NCBI GenBank assembly: GCA_933207985.1
Contig: OW240912.1
Coordinates: forward strand, 364,454,010-364,518,009
Direction: 5' to 3'
Length of the DNA stretch: 64,000 nt
Source of the DNA: Pelobates cultripes
Taxonomy: Eukaryota > Chordata > Amphibia > Anura > Pelobatidae
The notes below the pieces were generated by a model that saw only the letters and a list, made by a program, of their open reading frames with translations, was not told the origin of the DNA and ran no database searches. Position numbers and translations under genes: made by a program. Of this stretch, positions 35,793-47,838 are shown piece after piece; within the stretch, counting starts at the first letter, position 1, and each line of letters begins with the position of its first letter.

Positions 35793-35868
35793 CTGCAAAG
35801 TATTGAAACTGGCCATCTTCTCTTCTTATTGTAAATGTTTCCCCAGGGTTGACATGCACCACAATAAC
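35793..35868 (-). CDS. FNDC3A: FNDC3A coding exon (VNPGE-T-FTIRREDGQ segment)
   Basis: A 76-nt internal exon on the minus strand. The acceptor CTTTCTTTTCAG precedes GTTATTGTGG (start 35868), and the donor TTTGCAG|GTTAGG follows (end 35793). It starts in phase 0 and leaves one base that completes a Gly codon with the exon at 10188. The product VIVVHVNPGETFTIRREDGQ matches FNDC3A (VILVQVNPGEAFTIRREDGQ from memory); FNDC3B has IRAEDGT here. This N-terminal segment lies about 33 residues from the start of the human protein, before the proline-rich region. The exon for the first residues, ending in a DGTQQ-like sequence, was searched for upstream to 64000 and not found. Confidence 0.95.
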
Positions 35869-36420
35869 CTGAAAAGAAAGCAAGAGTTATTAATAATCAC
35901 ATTTCGTGCTAGAACAGTTTCCCATTTACAAAAGCAATTCCTTCTATTGAGATTTGTATTTTTGCAGCTGCCAAGCATGTAGTTGCTTTCGAGCCTTCAC
36001 AAGTTAATAGAAGGACTTAATTCAACGTTTTTGTGTTATGGACTAGATGTTCTGAAGAGCTGCTATATCATTGTTTAATGCTAAACATTAATGGCCTAAA
36101 GCAGTGTTTTTCCAACCAATCCTCAAGAGTCTATGATTCTTTCCCAACAGACCTGCCTCCACAGTTATTTAAAAAAACAAAACAACTTTTTAACCCTGTC
36201 TCCCAGCTACTGAGGTAATTCAGAGTTTAAGAGTGGGAACGGTTCAGATGTGGCAGAGTTACCCCCATTATTAGTGCATACTTCCACTACTGTACCATTG
36301 TATTAAAGGCTCAGACCATGGATGAAGCAGCTTTGTACTGTGCTCCTATACGATACAGTCCTGTAGGGAAAAACGTGGAACTTTATTTTTCCTCTCCTAC
36401 TAGGACACGTGTGTCAGAAT
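35869..36420. other. FNDC3A intron, unique
   Basis: No repeat or exon recognised. Confidence 0.55.
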
Positions 36421-36904
36421 TTAAAGTGACCCTTTATAGTCACAAGAACAACTACAACTTCATGTAGTTGTTCTGGTATCTACTACTGTCTGCCCCTGGA
36501 GGCGTTTAATGTAAACAATGCCTTTTTAGAGTGCCTGGTAACGCTATGAGTGGGTGTCGCTCAGGCGCGCTGCACTGACACTACGCGTCTCCATGTCCTG
36601 TGTGGAGGTGCTAAATGTTCCTCGTAGATAGGAGGCTCATTGGCGCAACCCAGCCTTTTGCTGCACTTGCTCGATAGCCCCCGAATGCTTTTTTATGGGA
36701 GGGCATTGGATTGACTGAGATCAAACTTAAGTCAAAGTGGCGGAGCAGGGACCCAGCCAGTAGCAAGGAGACCTGTGCACGGCACCGGGAACAGGTGAGT
36801 AAAATCATTTTGCTAACAGAGGGGCTGGCCACCTAAATGGTGCATTTAGACCTACAGTGCCAGAAATACAGGCTTGTATTTCTGACATGATAGTGCTCCT
36901 TTAA
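36421..36904 (+). mobile_element. TTAA MITE, family A
   Basis: TTAAAGTGACCCTTTATAGT with the hairpin AGAACAACTACAACTTCATG / TAGTTGTTCT. The right end ATGATAGTGCTCCTTTAA follows a hairpin AGAAATACAGGC / TTGTATTTCT. Confidence 0.8.
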
Positions 36905-38330
36905 GGTGTATGAAGAGCATGTGGTTTTCACCTGTATGCAACTGACATAATCCGCGATGTACTGCCAGATTAAGATGGCTGTGCACTGCAGAAAATGGTC
37001 ATCAATGAGTTTCTAATAAGAGGAGTTTCATTACTAAAAGCCTATTTATATGTTGTTAGACAGCATTGAAATTCTGAGAAGGTATTACATTATAAATAGG
37101 GATTATTTTGTTTTAAGAATAACTTTGCAAGAAAACATGTATAATTGCTTGTAAGTTTTCTTTTGATGTCAGTCATCAATCATTCACTGCTGATGTCATT
37201 GCCAGCTTCTCCGTAGATGAGAATTTGGGTCCCCTGGAGGCCTGGGTATAAAAATACTTCACTAAGGCATTGGCGTATATTATCTGCACCCCTGCTATTT
37301 TTTCATAAACCACAGGAATTTGGAGGGCTTTACCCCGAGACATTGGCAGACTGATAAGACATGGCCCCAGGCAAAAGGAGATCAAGCGCCCCCCCCTCCA
37401 CCTCTGGGTTCAAGGATTGTGTCTAAACAAGTAAAGGTGCTTTTTCCACACCCTTTTACACTCTTCTCAATGAGCGTGCGTGTATACAATGGGCTTTTTG
37501 TGATGTGGTGTAGAGTGAGAGAGAGGGGGTCTGTTTACGTATACAAGAGGCTGTAACATGTGTATGCACATGTCACAGCTGTAGTGATTGTGTGTCTTGG
37601 AGTTGTACAGCCCACTCTTTAAAATCTGTCCTTAGTCCAGAGGGTGCACATGCGCTCTAAGCTGTTGAGAATGGCGGTCCAATCTAATGCTTCAATGAGA
37701 AGCATCTGATTGGACCTTGAAAAGGCAAGGACTTCTGCAGCAGGATGTCAGAAGGGATGTGGAAGAACCTCTCTCAGCGCTGGATTCCAGGTTCTACAAA
37801 CACACAAACCTAATTGAGCACTGTAAAGTTGAAAACACAAAACAAAACAAAACAAAAAAAGAATTGGTTGGAGTAACCCTTTACTTCCTTACATGTATAT
37901 CATAATTGGGACTCCTTGAATACAGGTAAATACCTTTAAATCCTGGCAAGTTCTTAATTAATTGTAGAACTGCTATGTGGTTACCACAATTGGTGAATAG
38001 AATACTATACACAGAAAGTTTGTGGTGGCAACTGAATATTTATTTTTAAGAGTCTCAAAGTCAATTCATAAAAATCCATTAATGATCTTGGCTTTGGAGT
38101 GATGTAGAGCACGTAATTGAAAACAAACCTGCCAACTCACCTATCCTGGGAGTACAGTGACTTCTACATTTCCCGTTGCCTTAGAATTTCTCATTGTGTT
38201 ATCACGTATTAAAACTATACGTTTAAAGATTTTGTTTTTCTTATCTGCAAATCATGCGGGCCATTTCCATAATTCCGCAATGAACTAAATGCAGGGATTG
38301 CACAATGTGTAAGGGCTCAAAAAAGGCAGA
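36905..38330. other. FNDC3A intron, unique with one possible MITE piece
   Basis: 37640-37880 contains short inverted sequence (GGTCCAATCTAATGCTTC / GAAGCATCTGATTGGACC) like the core of a MITE. Nothing else was recognised. Confidence 0.45.
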
Positions 38331-38880
38331 AAATAAGATGTCTGCCTGTGCTCATTTGTATGTCAAACTGGGAACTTCTGTGTTGTTGTGGAAACATGAT
38401 TTCTTGAGTTCCTATACCCAAGAATATCTTCTCAAAGTCCAATTTGAGATATGCAGGTGAAGAATAACAATTTTTGTATTTGCACTGTGTGGAAGTTTTT
38501 TGTGTTTGATCCCACCACAATCGTTTTGGTACCTAGCTATATACTCTTAGAGACATTCATTTCCAAACAAGAAGCTGCGCTATGCTGATGAGACCCACAA
38601 GGTCAAAATTGCAATCCATAACTGGTTTCTGGGCACTAATTCTCTTGAATCATAGCCAACGCTTTGGATTTAAAATAAAATAGCTGTTCCATTACAACAA
38701 TTATATGCAGAACTTCAGTATGAGGTCTGTAATTATGCCTATCTATGCTCATTGCACGTCAAACTGGGATCTCTGGGAAAGTTGTGAAAACATGATTTCT
38801 TGAGTTTCTAGCTCTAAGAAGGATTTCTCAATGTCCAATTTGAGATATGTTGTCGATGCAGAACAGTAATTTTGTATATA
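38331..38880. repeat. Pair of direct repeats about 150 bp long, 400 bp apart
   Basis: 38331-38480 and 38731-38880 share CTCATTTGTATGTCAAACTG / CTCATTGCACGTCAAACTGG, AACATGATTTCTTGAGTT and GTCCAATTTGAGATATG in the same order and orientation. Identity is roughly 80 percent by eye. Confidence 0.8.
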
Positions 38881-39298
38881 CATAGATTTAATCAGTGGCT
38901 ACTTTATTAGGTACACTTTGCATTAGTGCAATTATCTTGCACATCTTATAATCAGCAACTCTTTTATTAAAGAGCGCAGGCATGGTCAAGAGGATCAGTG
39001 GTTCAAACCAAACATCATGTGAAATAAATGTGATCTAAGAGACTGTTACCATGGAATGATTGTAGTTACAAGACAAGATGGTTTTGGTCTCATCAACTGC
39101 CGAGTTGGACAGAAACTGAAAAAATAAAATTCCTCCTTTGATGTAAGTAATTGTGGCCGCAATGTTATAAGCTACAGTTGTAAGGCCTCTTTGTGAAGGG
39201 ACGGTGTGCAAAGAATGGCGTATAGCCAATAATCTTTCAATAATGTACAGTTGTTATTGTGTGTAAAGCAGACCATGGAAAGGAAACAGCCATAGAGA
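38881..39298. other. Intron, no clear feature
   Basis: AGTGGCTACTTTATTAGGTAC at 38896 resembles a known transposon terminus, but no partner end was found. Confidence 0.35.
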
Positions 39299-39432
39299 CA
39301 AGGGTTCTCCAAACTCTGGCCCTCCAAAAGTTGCTGAGCTACAAGTCCAATGATTCCTTGAATGAAATAGTCTGAGAATCATGGGAGGTGTAGTTCAGCA
39401 ACATCTGGAAGGCCAGAGTTTGAAGAACCTTG
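39299..39432. mobile_element. Palindromic hAT-type MITE
   Basis: CAAGGGTTCTCCAAACTCTG at the left inverse-matches GAGTTTGAAGAACCTTG at the right. It is a diverged relative of 17197-17323. A clear 8-bp duplication was not found. Confidence 0.7.
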
Positions 39433-39654
39433 TAGACCACAGAGTTGTGAATATTTAGAAATTGATTTTTTGCTTCCAAGTCCTGCTCTAACCATACAAG
39501 TAGCCAACTTCAATTTCTGTTTGTGTCTGCTCAGTAAACTTTGCTGTGTGTTCCAGCATGTTTTGTGCTCAGCAGGGAAGTTTTGGGCACATATGTAAAC
39601 TGTATTTCAATAGTTGGGGATTCAAAATGAATTTAACATGTTCGACCAAAACAG
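39433..39654. other. Intron, no recognised feature
   Basis: Unique sequence. Confidence 0.5.
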
Positions 39655-40011
39655 TTAAAGGACCACTATAGCTCAATGAAGTGGTCTGGGTGCCAGGTCC
39701 ATCTAGGGTTAACCCTGCAGCTGTAAACATTTACATTAGGGTTAATCCAGCCTCTAGTGGCTGTCTCATTGACAGCCGCTAGAGGCGCTTCCACACTTCT
39801 AACAGTGATTTTCACAGTGAGAAGACGCTGCCGTCCATAGGAAAGCATTGAGAATGTGCATTCGGCGGATGACTTTAGAAGAGGGAAGTGTTTAACCCCT
39901 TAACCCCTCTTGAGCCCGGCGGGAGAGGGACCCTGAGGGTGGGGGAGACCCAAAGACCCTATAGTGTCAGGAAAAAGAGTTTGCTTTCCTGGCACTATAG
40001 TAGTCCTTTAA
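39655..40011 (+). mobile_element. TTAA MITE, family B, internally deleted
   Basis: TTAAAGGACCACTATAGCTC lacks one hairpin arm: the jump from CACTATAG to CTCAATGAAGTGGTCTGG shows its deletion. The right end GGCACTATAGTAGTCCTTTAA is intact in its last 20 bases and forms a hairpin with CTATAGTGTCAGGAAA. Confidence 0.85.
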
Positions 40012-42180
40012 ATCGAAAACAGTGCTGACTTTAACGATTAAAATTCTGCCATTTTGGCGTACACTTTTACGTTTTAGGCTGTAAGCTTGTATGGGAAAGG
40101 ACCCCTCACCTGTTGACTTTATTTTGACTTTTCCGTAGGAAAGCATTGGAAGGCGCATGTATGGCAAAACACCGTACTGCGCCAATCAGATGGTCTTTAC
40201 TAGTTTTACTCTGCTATTTAATCGGAAGCATGTCTAGTGGCTGTCTGAGTGACAGCCACTAAAGGCATTTAGACCCTGTAATGAAATCATTGCCATTCTG
40301 GGGGGACATGGCAACCAGACCACTTCATTGATATTTATTTTTTTGAATGGGCCACATTTATGACAGATTTAAGTAAAACAATTGACTAATTCAGTACCAT
40401 AAAAGGACATTGTTTTTTTGAAAACTAGCATGCATATCTCTTCATTAATTTGTATTCATCAGTATTCTATTTTATGGGGTTATTTTTTTTTACTTAAAGG
40501 AACACTATAGGGTCAGGAACACAAACATGTATTCCTGACCCTCGGATATGTTTTTTACATTTTGTAATACTGTGTTTGATTTTACTGTTATCACAGTCCC
40601 TGAGAAAGTTCCTTGCAGAATGAAATGCGTAGGACCTATCGATTTCTTTTTTATCCTATGCTGATGGTGATTGTTCACCTTTTAAACCAATAAAACAGCT
40701 GATTTTCTATCCTCACCCATTTGAAGTCCTGTCGACCATTGGCTACCTTGCAGTGAAAAGGGGACCACTAGCCCCCCACATCATCGGGGGAGGCAACTCA
40801 TGAGCGCTTTATTCTACGCCATTTCGTGAGTGCATTCCTGTATAGCACATGATTAATTGTGCATACTGTATCACACTATATATATTTTTTTTAAGTACCA
40901 ACACTACCCTGTATTCCTAACCTGGTAACCATTAGTCTAACATGAAAATCCTAGCCTATTAATTATTGTAAACAGTTTACTACTGATAGCCAGGACTAAA
41001 TGGCTATTTCTCAATGCGCATTATATAAAATGAGGATGATCTGTTGCTTAGTGTAAAATGTGTAATTTATTCTCCTAGTTTAATATGTTGAGCAAGGTCC
41101 AACTGGTAATAAAAGCTCAGCTTAATTGGAATCTGTAAACATTTATTTCCTAAGACAGGTGGCTGAGACAGCACAAGTCATCACAGGCATACATCTCTTA
41201 ACATTGTATTCTGCTTAATAAGGTACTCTAATTATAAATACAGACACATTACGAGTTCCACAACAAAAGGCTGCTAAATTATGTAAATCAAATAATACCA
41301 TGTGGATTTGCATATATTACATCGGTCTCATTGTAATTAATCTGAAAGTGTTTTCACTTATTCACTAAACTCTAAAATGATGCAAAACATTTTTATTTAT
41401 TTTTTACATCTGGAAAAGTTTCTCGCTTTCTGTAAACTAGGGGTGGCCAGCAAAAGGAAGACCACTACGGTCCACAAATGCATGACCACTGACCTGCAGC
41501 CCTTATCGTACAAAATTATGTGTAACGGCAACTGAGAATGCGTGCGTGCAGTCAAAGGAAATTGCATCATCACAGTTGGCCAATGGATATGCGTCAACGT
41601 CAGTCTTCCATTATGTATGACCTAACAACAGGAGTCTTCCTCAGCTTTACGGCTCTGCGCTGTGTGTGAAGAATGAGAGAAGGGGACTGTAAATGACCTC
41701 ACATCCCTGCTCTCTCTTCACACTGTGCATATGTGGAGATAAGCAGCAGCCTGGTACAGAAAGCAGACAACTTCCAGAGGGCTATGGAAATACACCTGGA
41801 GGAGTGTGAAAAGGGCACAGAGAAAAGAAGTACTGGGGAGAGACAATGCAGGGCGTGATCGGGAGAGAAGGAGGGATGGTGGGGAAAGACACAAGGGAAG
41901 AGGGTAACTGTAAAGAGGTTGCAGAAGCATCTGTGGGAGGTGAAGCAGACACAAAGTTTGGGAGGATGAGAGAAGATGAAAATCTTCAAGGAATGCTACA
42001 GATTTTGTTTAGTACTGCAAACAGACATCAGAAACATAATTTCCAAGTTCCAAGCAAATCCATCGTAATTACATCATATGGCTGTAGTTTCAGTGATTCA
42101 CCAACACCACTTCATAAATTTTTTTTCCCTTACTCCACAAATAAACTCCTTTTCATTCCCTTCGCTCTGCAAATCACCTT
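40012..42180. other. Intron with MITE fragments
   Basis: 40190-40330 is a fragment of a family B MITE body (TCTAGTGGCTGTCTGAGTGA). 40494-40545 is a truncated family A end with TTAAAGGAACACTATAGGGT and its hairpin. 41640-41990 is purine-rich on the plus strand. No gene was found. Confidence 0.5.
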
Positions 42181-42660
42181 CTGCTGACATCTGATCGCTG
42201 CCATATGGTCAACTCTTATCTGCAAATTTTTTCACGGGCTGCATCTTTCCTTTAAAATTTGCAGACCCCATGCCATCCTACCCTCCAGTCCTTTGAGGTC
42301 ACTGAAGACACACCTCTTTAGAAAAGCTTACCATCGTCCTGGGTGACTTGTCTCATTGCACCAACCTCATCAGTTCCCTTGGCTCCACAGCTCACTCTCT
42401 ACTGCCACTGGTCGGTCACCTTTTTTACGTTTTTATTTCGACACAGGTATCTCATCCATCAATCCCGATTACATCTGACATGGTGTTATTTCTCCTATGT
42501 GTCTTTACCCCATCCTCATAGACTGTAAGCTCATTTGAGCAGGGCCTTCTTCACCTAGTCTGTTATATTCCGTATGGAAATTACTTGTCAAATATCCCCA
42601 TTTTCATGTAAAGCTCTGCAGTATATGTTGGAGCTATATAAATAAGAAAGTTGTGCATCA
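42181..42660 (+). mobile_element. L2-type LINE 3' fragment
   Basis: TAGACTGTAAGCTCATTTGA and GCAGGGCCTTCTTCACCTAG, then GTTGGAGCTATATAAATAAG, form the standard 3' tail of L2-type LINEs. The upstream 250 bp is decayed ORF end (AAGACACACCTCTTTAGAAA). Confidence 0.8.
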
Positions 42661-42965
42661 CCTACTGTAAACCCTCAGATTCTGCACAGAGTAACAATTC
42701 CACAGTCAATCCTGAACTGCGCAATATTCTCTTCTAAGACTGCTGTAAGTAATAAATCCCAGCCACTCACAGACTTCTGATGCCTTTCAGCAGGAAGCGC
42801 TTCTAGCGGCTGTCTGGTAGATAGCTACTATAGGAGGAGTTAACCCTGCAATATAAACATTGTAGTTTCTCCGAAACTGCAATGTTTTACCTTGCAGAGT
42901 TATGGGAACGGGACCCTGCACCCAGACTACTTCAATATGATAAAGTGGTCTGGGAGCCTATATAA
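42661..42965. mobile_element. TTAA MITE fragment, family B
   Basis: AGCGCTTCTAGCGGCTGTCT, then the hairpin AGACTACTTCAATATGAT / AAAGTGGTCTGG near 42925-42955. It lacks TTAA ends. Confidence 0.55.
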
Positions 42966-43539
42966 ACAAATCTTGAGAGGGAAATGTGAAACGGTGTCAC
43001 ATTAAGATGCACAATTTACAGTTGTTACTAACCATATGCGGTTTAGTGGATAAATACAGGAGCTCCTTCATGGAATCAAGCAGAGTCAGTGAAGCTGTTC
43101 AGATCGAAAACTGACCAAGTTTTGAGGCCTTTTCAGAGACTTTATGCTTTGCTGGACTCTCAGAGTGCCAGACCACAGCAATCTGACAGACTGGTATGAA
43201 ATATACCTCCAAAAATGGATTAATGAATTATGTTTCTGAATTAACAAAAGTACATAATTGCTAATTTGGCCCAGACTAATCTCGACAGCCAGGAAGTGCG
43301 GTCAAGTGCATGCTGGGAAAAACAGGAGGCCAGTTAAAAGCTGAAAATCATAATTGTGTCAGTAATGTGATTGCTTTTAACAAAAAACAACTCAGTAGCA
43401 TGTAAAACTAAGTGATTTGAGCAGTGTCAAAGAACGGACATATGATTTTCATTAGCATGACCTGTCATGAAGAATGGTTTTTAAATTGCATACAAAGACA
43501 CTTTACTCAATTAGTGTTACCTGTCACAAATGGCGTGCA
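42966..43539. other. Intron, no recognised feature
   Basis: Unique sequence. Confidence 0.5.
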
Positions 43540-44893
43540 TGCAGACTTTTTAAAAACAATCCAATAATTATCAAAAAAACACTCCAGGCTGGAAAACTGC
43601 CTCCCTCCATTCTCCCCTTCTCCGATCTGCCACAAAACACCCGCTTCAACACTTTCGCTATCTCCAATTCCGCAGTTTTTTGTCCACCCCAAAAATCAAA
43701 GCAGCCGCAACGGCGCAGTTCACTGTAGTCGAGAAAATGTGCCTACAAACTCCCATACAAAAAGGACAAATATCCATCCTATACAACATTCTGATATTAA
43801 TTTCCCCCTTGGAATATGTGGGGCTGCTTGGGAGAGAGATCTGGGTCCCATCAGACTGGGTGGACATTTGGGAGGCTACAGCATTGATTACAATAGGTGT
43901 CAATCATAAAGAATAGGCATATAAAACCCTGCTCCACTGGTATCTTACCCCCCTGAGACTCAAACAAATGCGACTGTCAGGGTCTGACTGCTGCTGGAAG
44001 GGCTTTGGAGAGTTGGGAAGTGGGAACGTAACCACATTTCCCAACTATGGAGTGAGGTTGCCAGTCTTGCTTCCAGAGCAATACAAATAGACCTCTCCTT
44101 AGATCCATGGATCTGGTTAGTATCTAAACCCAGCAAGGCACGGACCGGGCACAAAATAAATTATTGGCGAAAGTGGTGCGGGCAACGCGGAGAAATATAG
44201 CCATTCATTGGGGCAGCAAGGAAAATCAGAAAAACCATGGAAATGGACGAATTGTCCGTACTTATTCACGAGAACACCAGATCCTTCCACAAAATCTGGG
44301 ACCCATGAGGCACTGCATGGAATTAAAGGCCATGGCGGGCACCGGGCGCAAGATCAGGGCATCCCATAATCGAAAACTCCACCCGAACATCAGGCACAGG
44401 CGGACCACCCAAGACAACAACTGGGTACAAAGCCCTACAGGACTCCAAAACAGTTGTCCATAAGTATCCACCATACACCCCATGGCCCAAACCCCAACGG
44501 TGCAGCACACTCATAACACGAAACGGCACAAAGCCGAACGACAGGGCGCACCGGACAAATTTCCCCTCTAAACAAGAAACCACACAATCCGGTCTCAGAC
44601 CTACACCCAAAAGAAAGCCAACGAAAAACGAAAGCAAATAAATAAAGAATTTAATAACAAACACGAAAACACCAATGAGAAAATTACACAATATGTAAAA
44701 TTCTGTTGGAATGCACACCAGACAAATGCTAATGTATGACACAATATATGCACTAACCAGGTGACCTTTATTTCTGTATCCAAGAGATACGCATACAGTG
44801 AATTGGCTTCTACGAAAGCCTATCTTGTCACCCTGTCGCATTTCTTTTAACGCAAAAATAAAGAATTTATTAAAAAAAAGAAAAAAAAAGAAA
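43540..44893 (+). mobile_element. L1-type LINE 3' fragment (ORF2 end plus 3' UTR)
   Basis: Plus-strand frames near 43900-44000 read AYKTLLHWYLTPLRLKQMRL and SGSDCCWKGFGELGSGN, the C-terminal region of L1-type ORF2. This is preceded near 43800 by LISPLEYVGLLGREIWVPSD. Stops and frameshifts follow. The 3' end has AATAAAGAATTTATTAAAAA and an A-rich tail ending about 44893. The 192-codon frame on the opposite strand (44323-44901) is a shadow. Confidence 0.8.
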
Positions 44894-46309
44894 ATACTCA
44901 TACTGACTTTGTTAGAATTTCACTGAAATACCAACCAAGTCAAGAGAGATACAGAAACAAAGTAGGGACCACCTTTTCTAAGTATTTTTTCTATGTCTGA
45001 CCGTTCTAGTTAATGGGTGGATCAAGGGTTGATTCTCCCAGCAGTCAACAGTGACGGCTGCAAAGATATTAGCTGTATCTGTGGTGGATACCACGGTCTC
45101 GCAGGATCCTCAATAGACCTCAATGCTGTACATCAGTGCCGTTGGCTTCTTGCGCTGCAGAAGAGGATAAGCCAGAAGAAAATGGTGGCGCCCATGAGAG
45201 ACAGGTTTAGGTAGGAAAATTTCACCTTTATTCTGCAAAGTCTCCAGACGGTGACAGTGCCCGTCTCTTTAAGGAGAGACAAAGTAACGGCACAAAAAGA
45301 CACTTTAAACTGTAACAACTACAATGAGATGCTAAGAGTACCCCTTTAGTTTACAGCCACCAGGTTAAAAAAATTTTTTTTGAGTATATCAAAAGTTTAT
45401 AATGATGTGGTCTACAGTTCCCAACATATAAACAGAATATTCCCTGTTGGTGAACGATATACAGCCTTCACGATTTAAAAACAGGACTGGGATCAGCTCT
45501 ATTACCCACAGACACATAACACTTATCAAGTAACATATTGTCTAGGAAACCTATGTATCAAACAGGCACATTTAGTTTTATTATTCATATTTAAACATCT
45601 ATGTAATAAAACATGGATTATTAAGATTTGTTCAGCTGAGGGGCAATATGTTAAGTCTCAAATATTTCCAAATCAGACGTCTGCTTGAATCCTTACTGCC
45701 CATCGTGGGAATTTGAAATCTAATAAAGAGAAAGATGAGAATCATACATTATGTGAACCAAAGGGAGTACTTTATGACCAGCACATTATTGCTATAAATG
45801 GCCAACTGAACTATTTTTGGAATCACGCTTCAAAATGAAAACTTGCATTAGGTTAAAATTACAGAGGCCACACATGAAAGGTTCAGATCATACAGAGCCA
45901 GTGTATTAGTGATTAGTAAAAAGTTTTACTTTTAAAAGTCTTCCTTAGAAATACTGGGTATATTATGGTTCTTATGCTCATGGATTTTCACTGGCGAATA
46001 CCTTGCAGGACTTTGAGTCAATTTGCTCTCATCGGCTCAGTATAGGGCCCCTGTACCCATTTATATACAGGTCCCTCCCCATCGTCCAATAAAATAATAA
46101 AATAAAGGTTTTATTTACCTTTTTCCAGCATTGCAACATCATCGACGAGGCTTGGCTTCCTCCGACGATACTATCCAATGCAACTCATAGAGCTGCATTT
46201 TGCACCTAAAGCACTTGTATGGCATTTAACACAATGTTTTTGGAGTCTTTTACTCTGTCAGTGCAGAGGAAGCACCTGTAGAATACACAAATGTACATTG
46301 CTAGTGTTA
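44894..46309. other. Intron with one possible dispersed repeat
   Basis: 45010-45330 is less AT-rich and contains the near-palindrome GTCTCTTTAAGGAGAGAC at 45262. It may be a MITE or SINE but was not identified. The remainder is unique. Confidence 0.4.
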
Positions 46310-46640
46310 TAGTGCCCAGACGGTCACCAGCTGCAAGGGTTAAAAAGGTGTGTTTACTTACCTATCCCCTCGCACTGCTCTCCGGCATGCTACTCCGCAT
46401 GGCTGACATCACCGGGATGAGTGATCTCAGCCAATCAAATGCTTTCCCATAGGAAAGCATTGGGAGGCTATTGCTCATGCTCAGTAGAGCATGAGCAATA
46501 GCCTCCCAATTTTTCTCTTCGTTATTTTGGCAGAAGCCCCTCTAGTGGCTGTAAGTAAAACAGCCTGCAGAACAGCAATATTTTAATCTGCAGGGTTAAA
46601 AAAGACGGGGGTCTGGGTGCCTTTAGTTTTCCTTTACAAT
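46310..46640 (-). mobile_element. TTAA MITE remnant, family A/B
   Basis: It contains TTATAGTGCCCAGACGGTCA at the left and GGGTGCCTTTAGTTTTCCTTTAC at the right, of which the last CCTTTAC is a decayed terminus. A palindrome GAGGCTATTGCTCATGCTC / GAGCATGAGCAATAGCCTC lies at 46472-46506. Confidence 0.55.
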
Positions 46641-47161
46641 ATCTTCTATAGCAATTGCTGGCCCTAACAATACAATGCCCATCAGAAATACTCAACAAAT
46701 AACCAGATTGTCCAAACTGATAAGTGTGATCTCCATATATTTTAGAGTTCACTAGATGTGATCATGATCAGGATGTTAGGAGATAATCATCACATTTTGA
46801 TTGTACCTTACTCAAGACAACACAACTCTTAACAAACGGATATCAAGATGTAGAATAAGAACTACGTATGTGTACCATTATGCATAGTTTACACAAAGCC
46901 ATGAAATCCTCCCTTTAGCTTTGTTACAATTTCAAAATTTAAAATGTATACTACATATCCATATTATAGACAGTGTTTACCTTTAAAACCACAGAAATCA
47001 GGGTGAAAAATCAGCGTGAGACTTTGCTGCATTGTTGCTAGACTTTGTGTGCCGGACACTTTAATACACCCGGTGGTCAGTCCAATCCTGTCCAGTCTTG
47101 CAGTAACCCATTCAGTGCCTCTGTCCAAAAAAGGTCAAGTGCTACGGAACTTGAAAACACT
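46641..47161. other. Intron, no recognised feature
   Basis: Unique sequence. Confidence 0.5.
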
Positions 47162-47237
47162 TTAACCCTAAGGATACGACACGTGTGACATGTCATGATT
47201 CCCTTTTATTCCAGAGGTTTGGTCCTTAAGGGGTTAA
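47162..47237. mobile_element. Short palindromic TTAA MITE, family C
   Basis: TTAACCCTAAGGATACGAC to GGTCCTTAAGGGGTTAA; third copy of this family in the window. Confidence 0.8.
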
Positions 47238-47619
47238 ACAGCAAACTAGCCCTGCAATTCAGACATTGACTGCTTAAGATCACACATAATTATTATTGTT
47301 GCCATTTATTAGCCTCTTTGGCCACCCATGGGGGGGGGGGGAGCGTATGATTTCATTTCAGGCCTTCCCCCTGGCCTCAGACTACAATATGAATGAATAC
47401 ACACGTATCCGCCAAACATGGCATTACACGCAGCAGGGGCTGACAGATGCAAATCTGCAAACTGTTACTGAGCATACCATTAAAATGAAAAGATATACTG
47501 AAAGTACCACCGCCTCCAACACAGACTTGTCAATAGATTCTGCAGCAAACATTAGGAAGGAAATGTTTTGTAGCAAAACATTTTCATGGTGATATGTTCA
47601 AGCCATGTGTAGTCAATCT
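47238..47619. other. Intron, no recognised feature
   Basis: A G12 run at 47330. The 98-codon ORF at 47296-47592 has no known domain. Confidence 0.45.
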
Positions 47620-47838
47620 CTAGCTTGTCAGCGCCTGAAATACATCTCTACTATAATTGTTGGAGGCTACCAGACTGCCTGCATAGTACGTATATAGCAG
47701 TATGAGAACAGTTTCAGTGCAGATTGTAAACTCATCACATCTTATCAGCGATATCGTCTGTGTCTCAATTACATTTGGTCAAATATTCCCATTCCATAAC
47801 AGTAAAGCACTGCAGAATAATAATAAATACATAATTTA
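47620..47838 (+). mobile_element. L2-type LINE 3' tail fragment
   Basis: AGATTGTAAACTCATCACAT and AGTAAAGCACTGCAGAATAA followed by TAATAAATACATAA match the L2-type 3' end in decayed form. Confidence 0.55.

Noticed and set aside
44323..44901. 192-codon minus-strand ORF
   Set aside because: It lies antisense to an L1-type ORF2 remnant and its 3' UTR; the phenylalanine-rich sequence is the complement of an A-rich tail.
45010..45330. Possible exon on the minus strand (first FNDC3A exon)
   Set aside because: Checked for a frame ending in a DGTQQ-like sequence with a donor; none found. More like a dispersed repeat.
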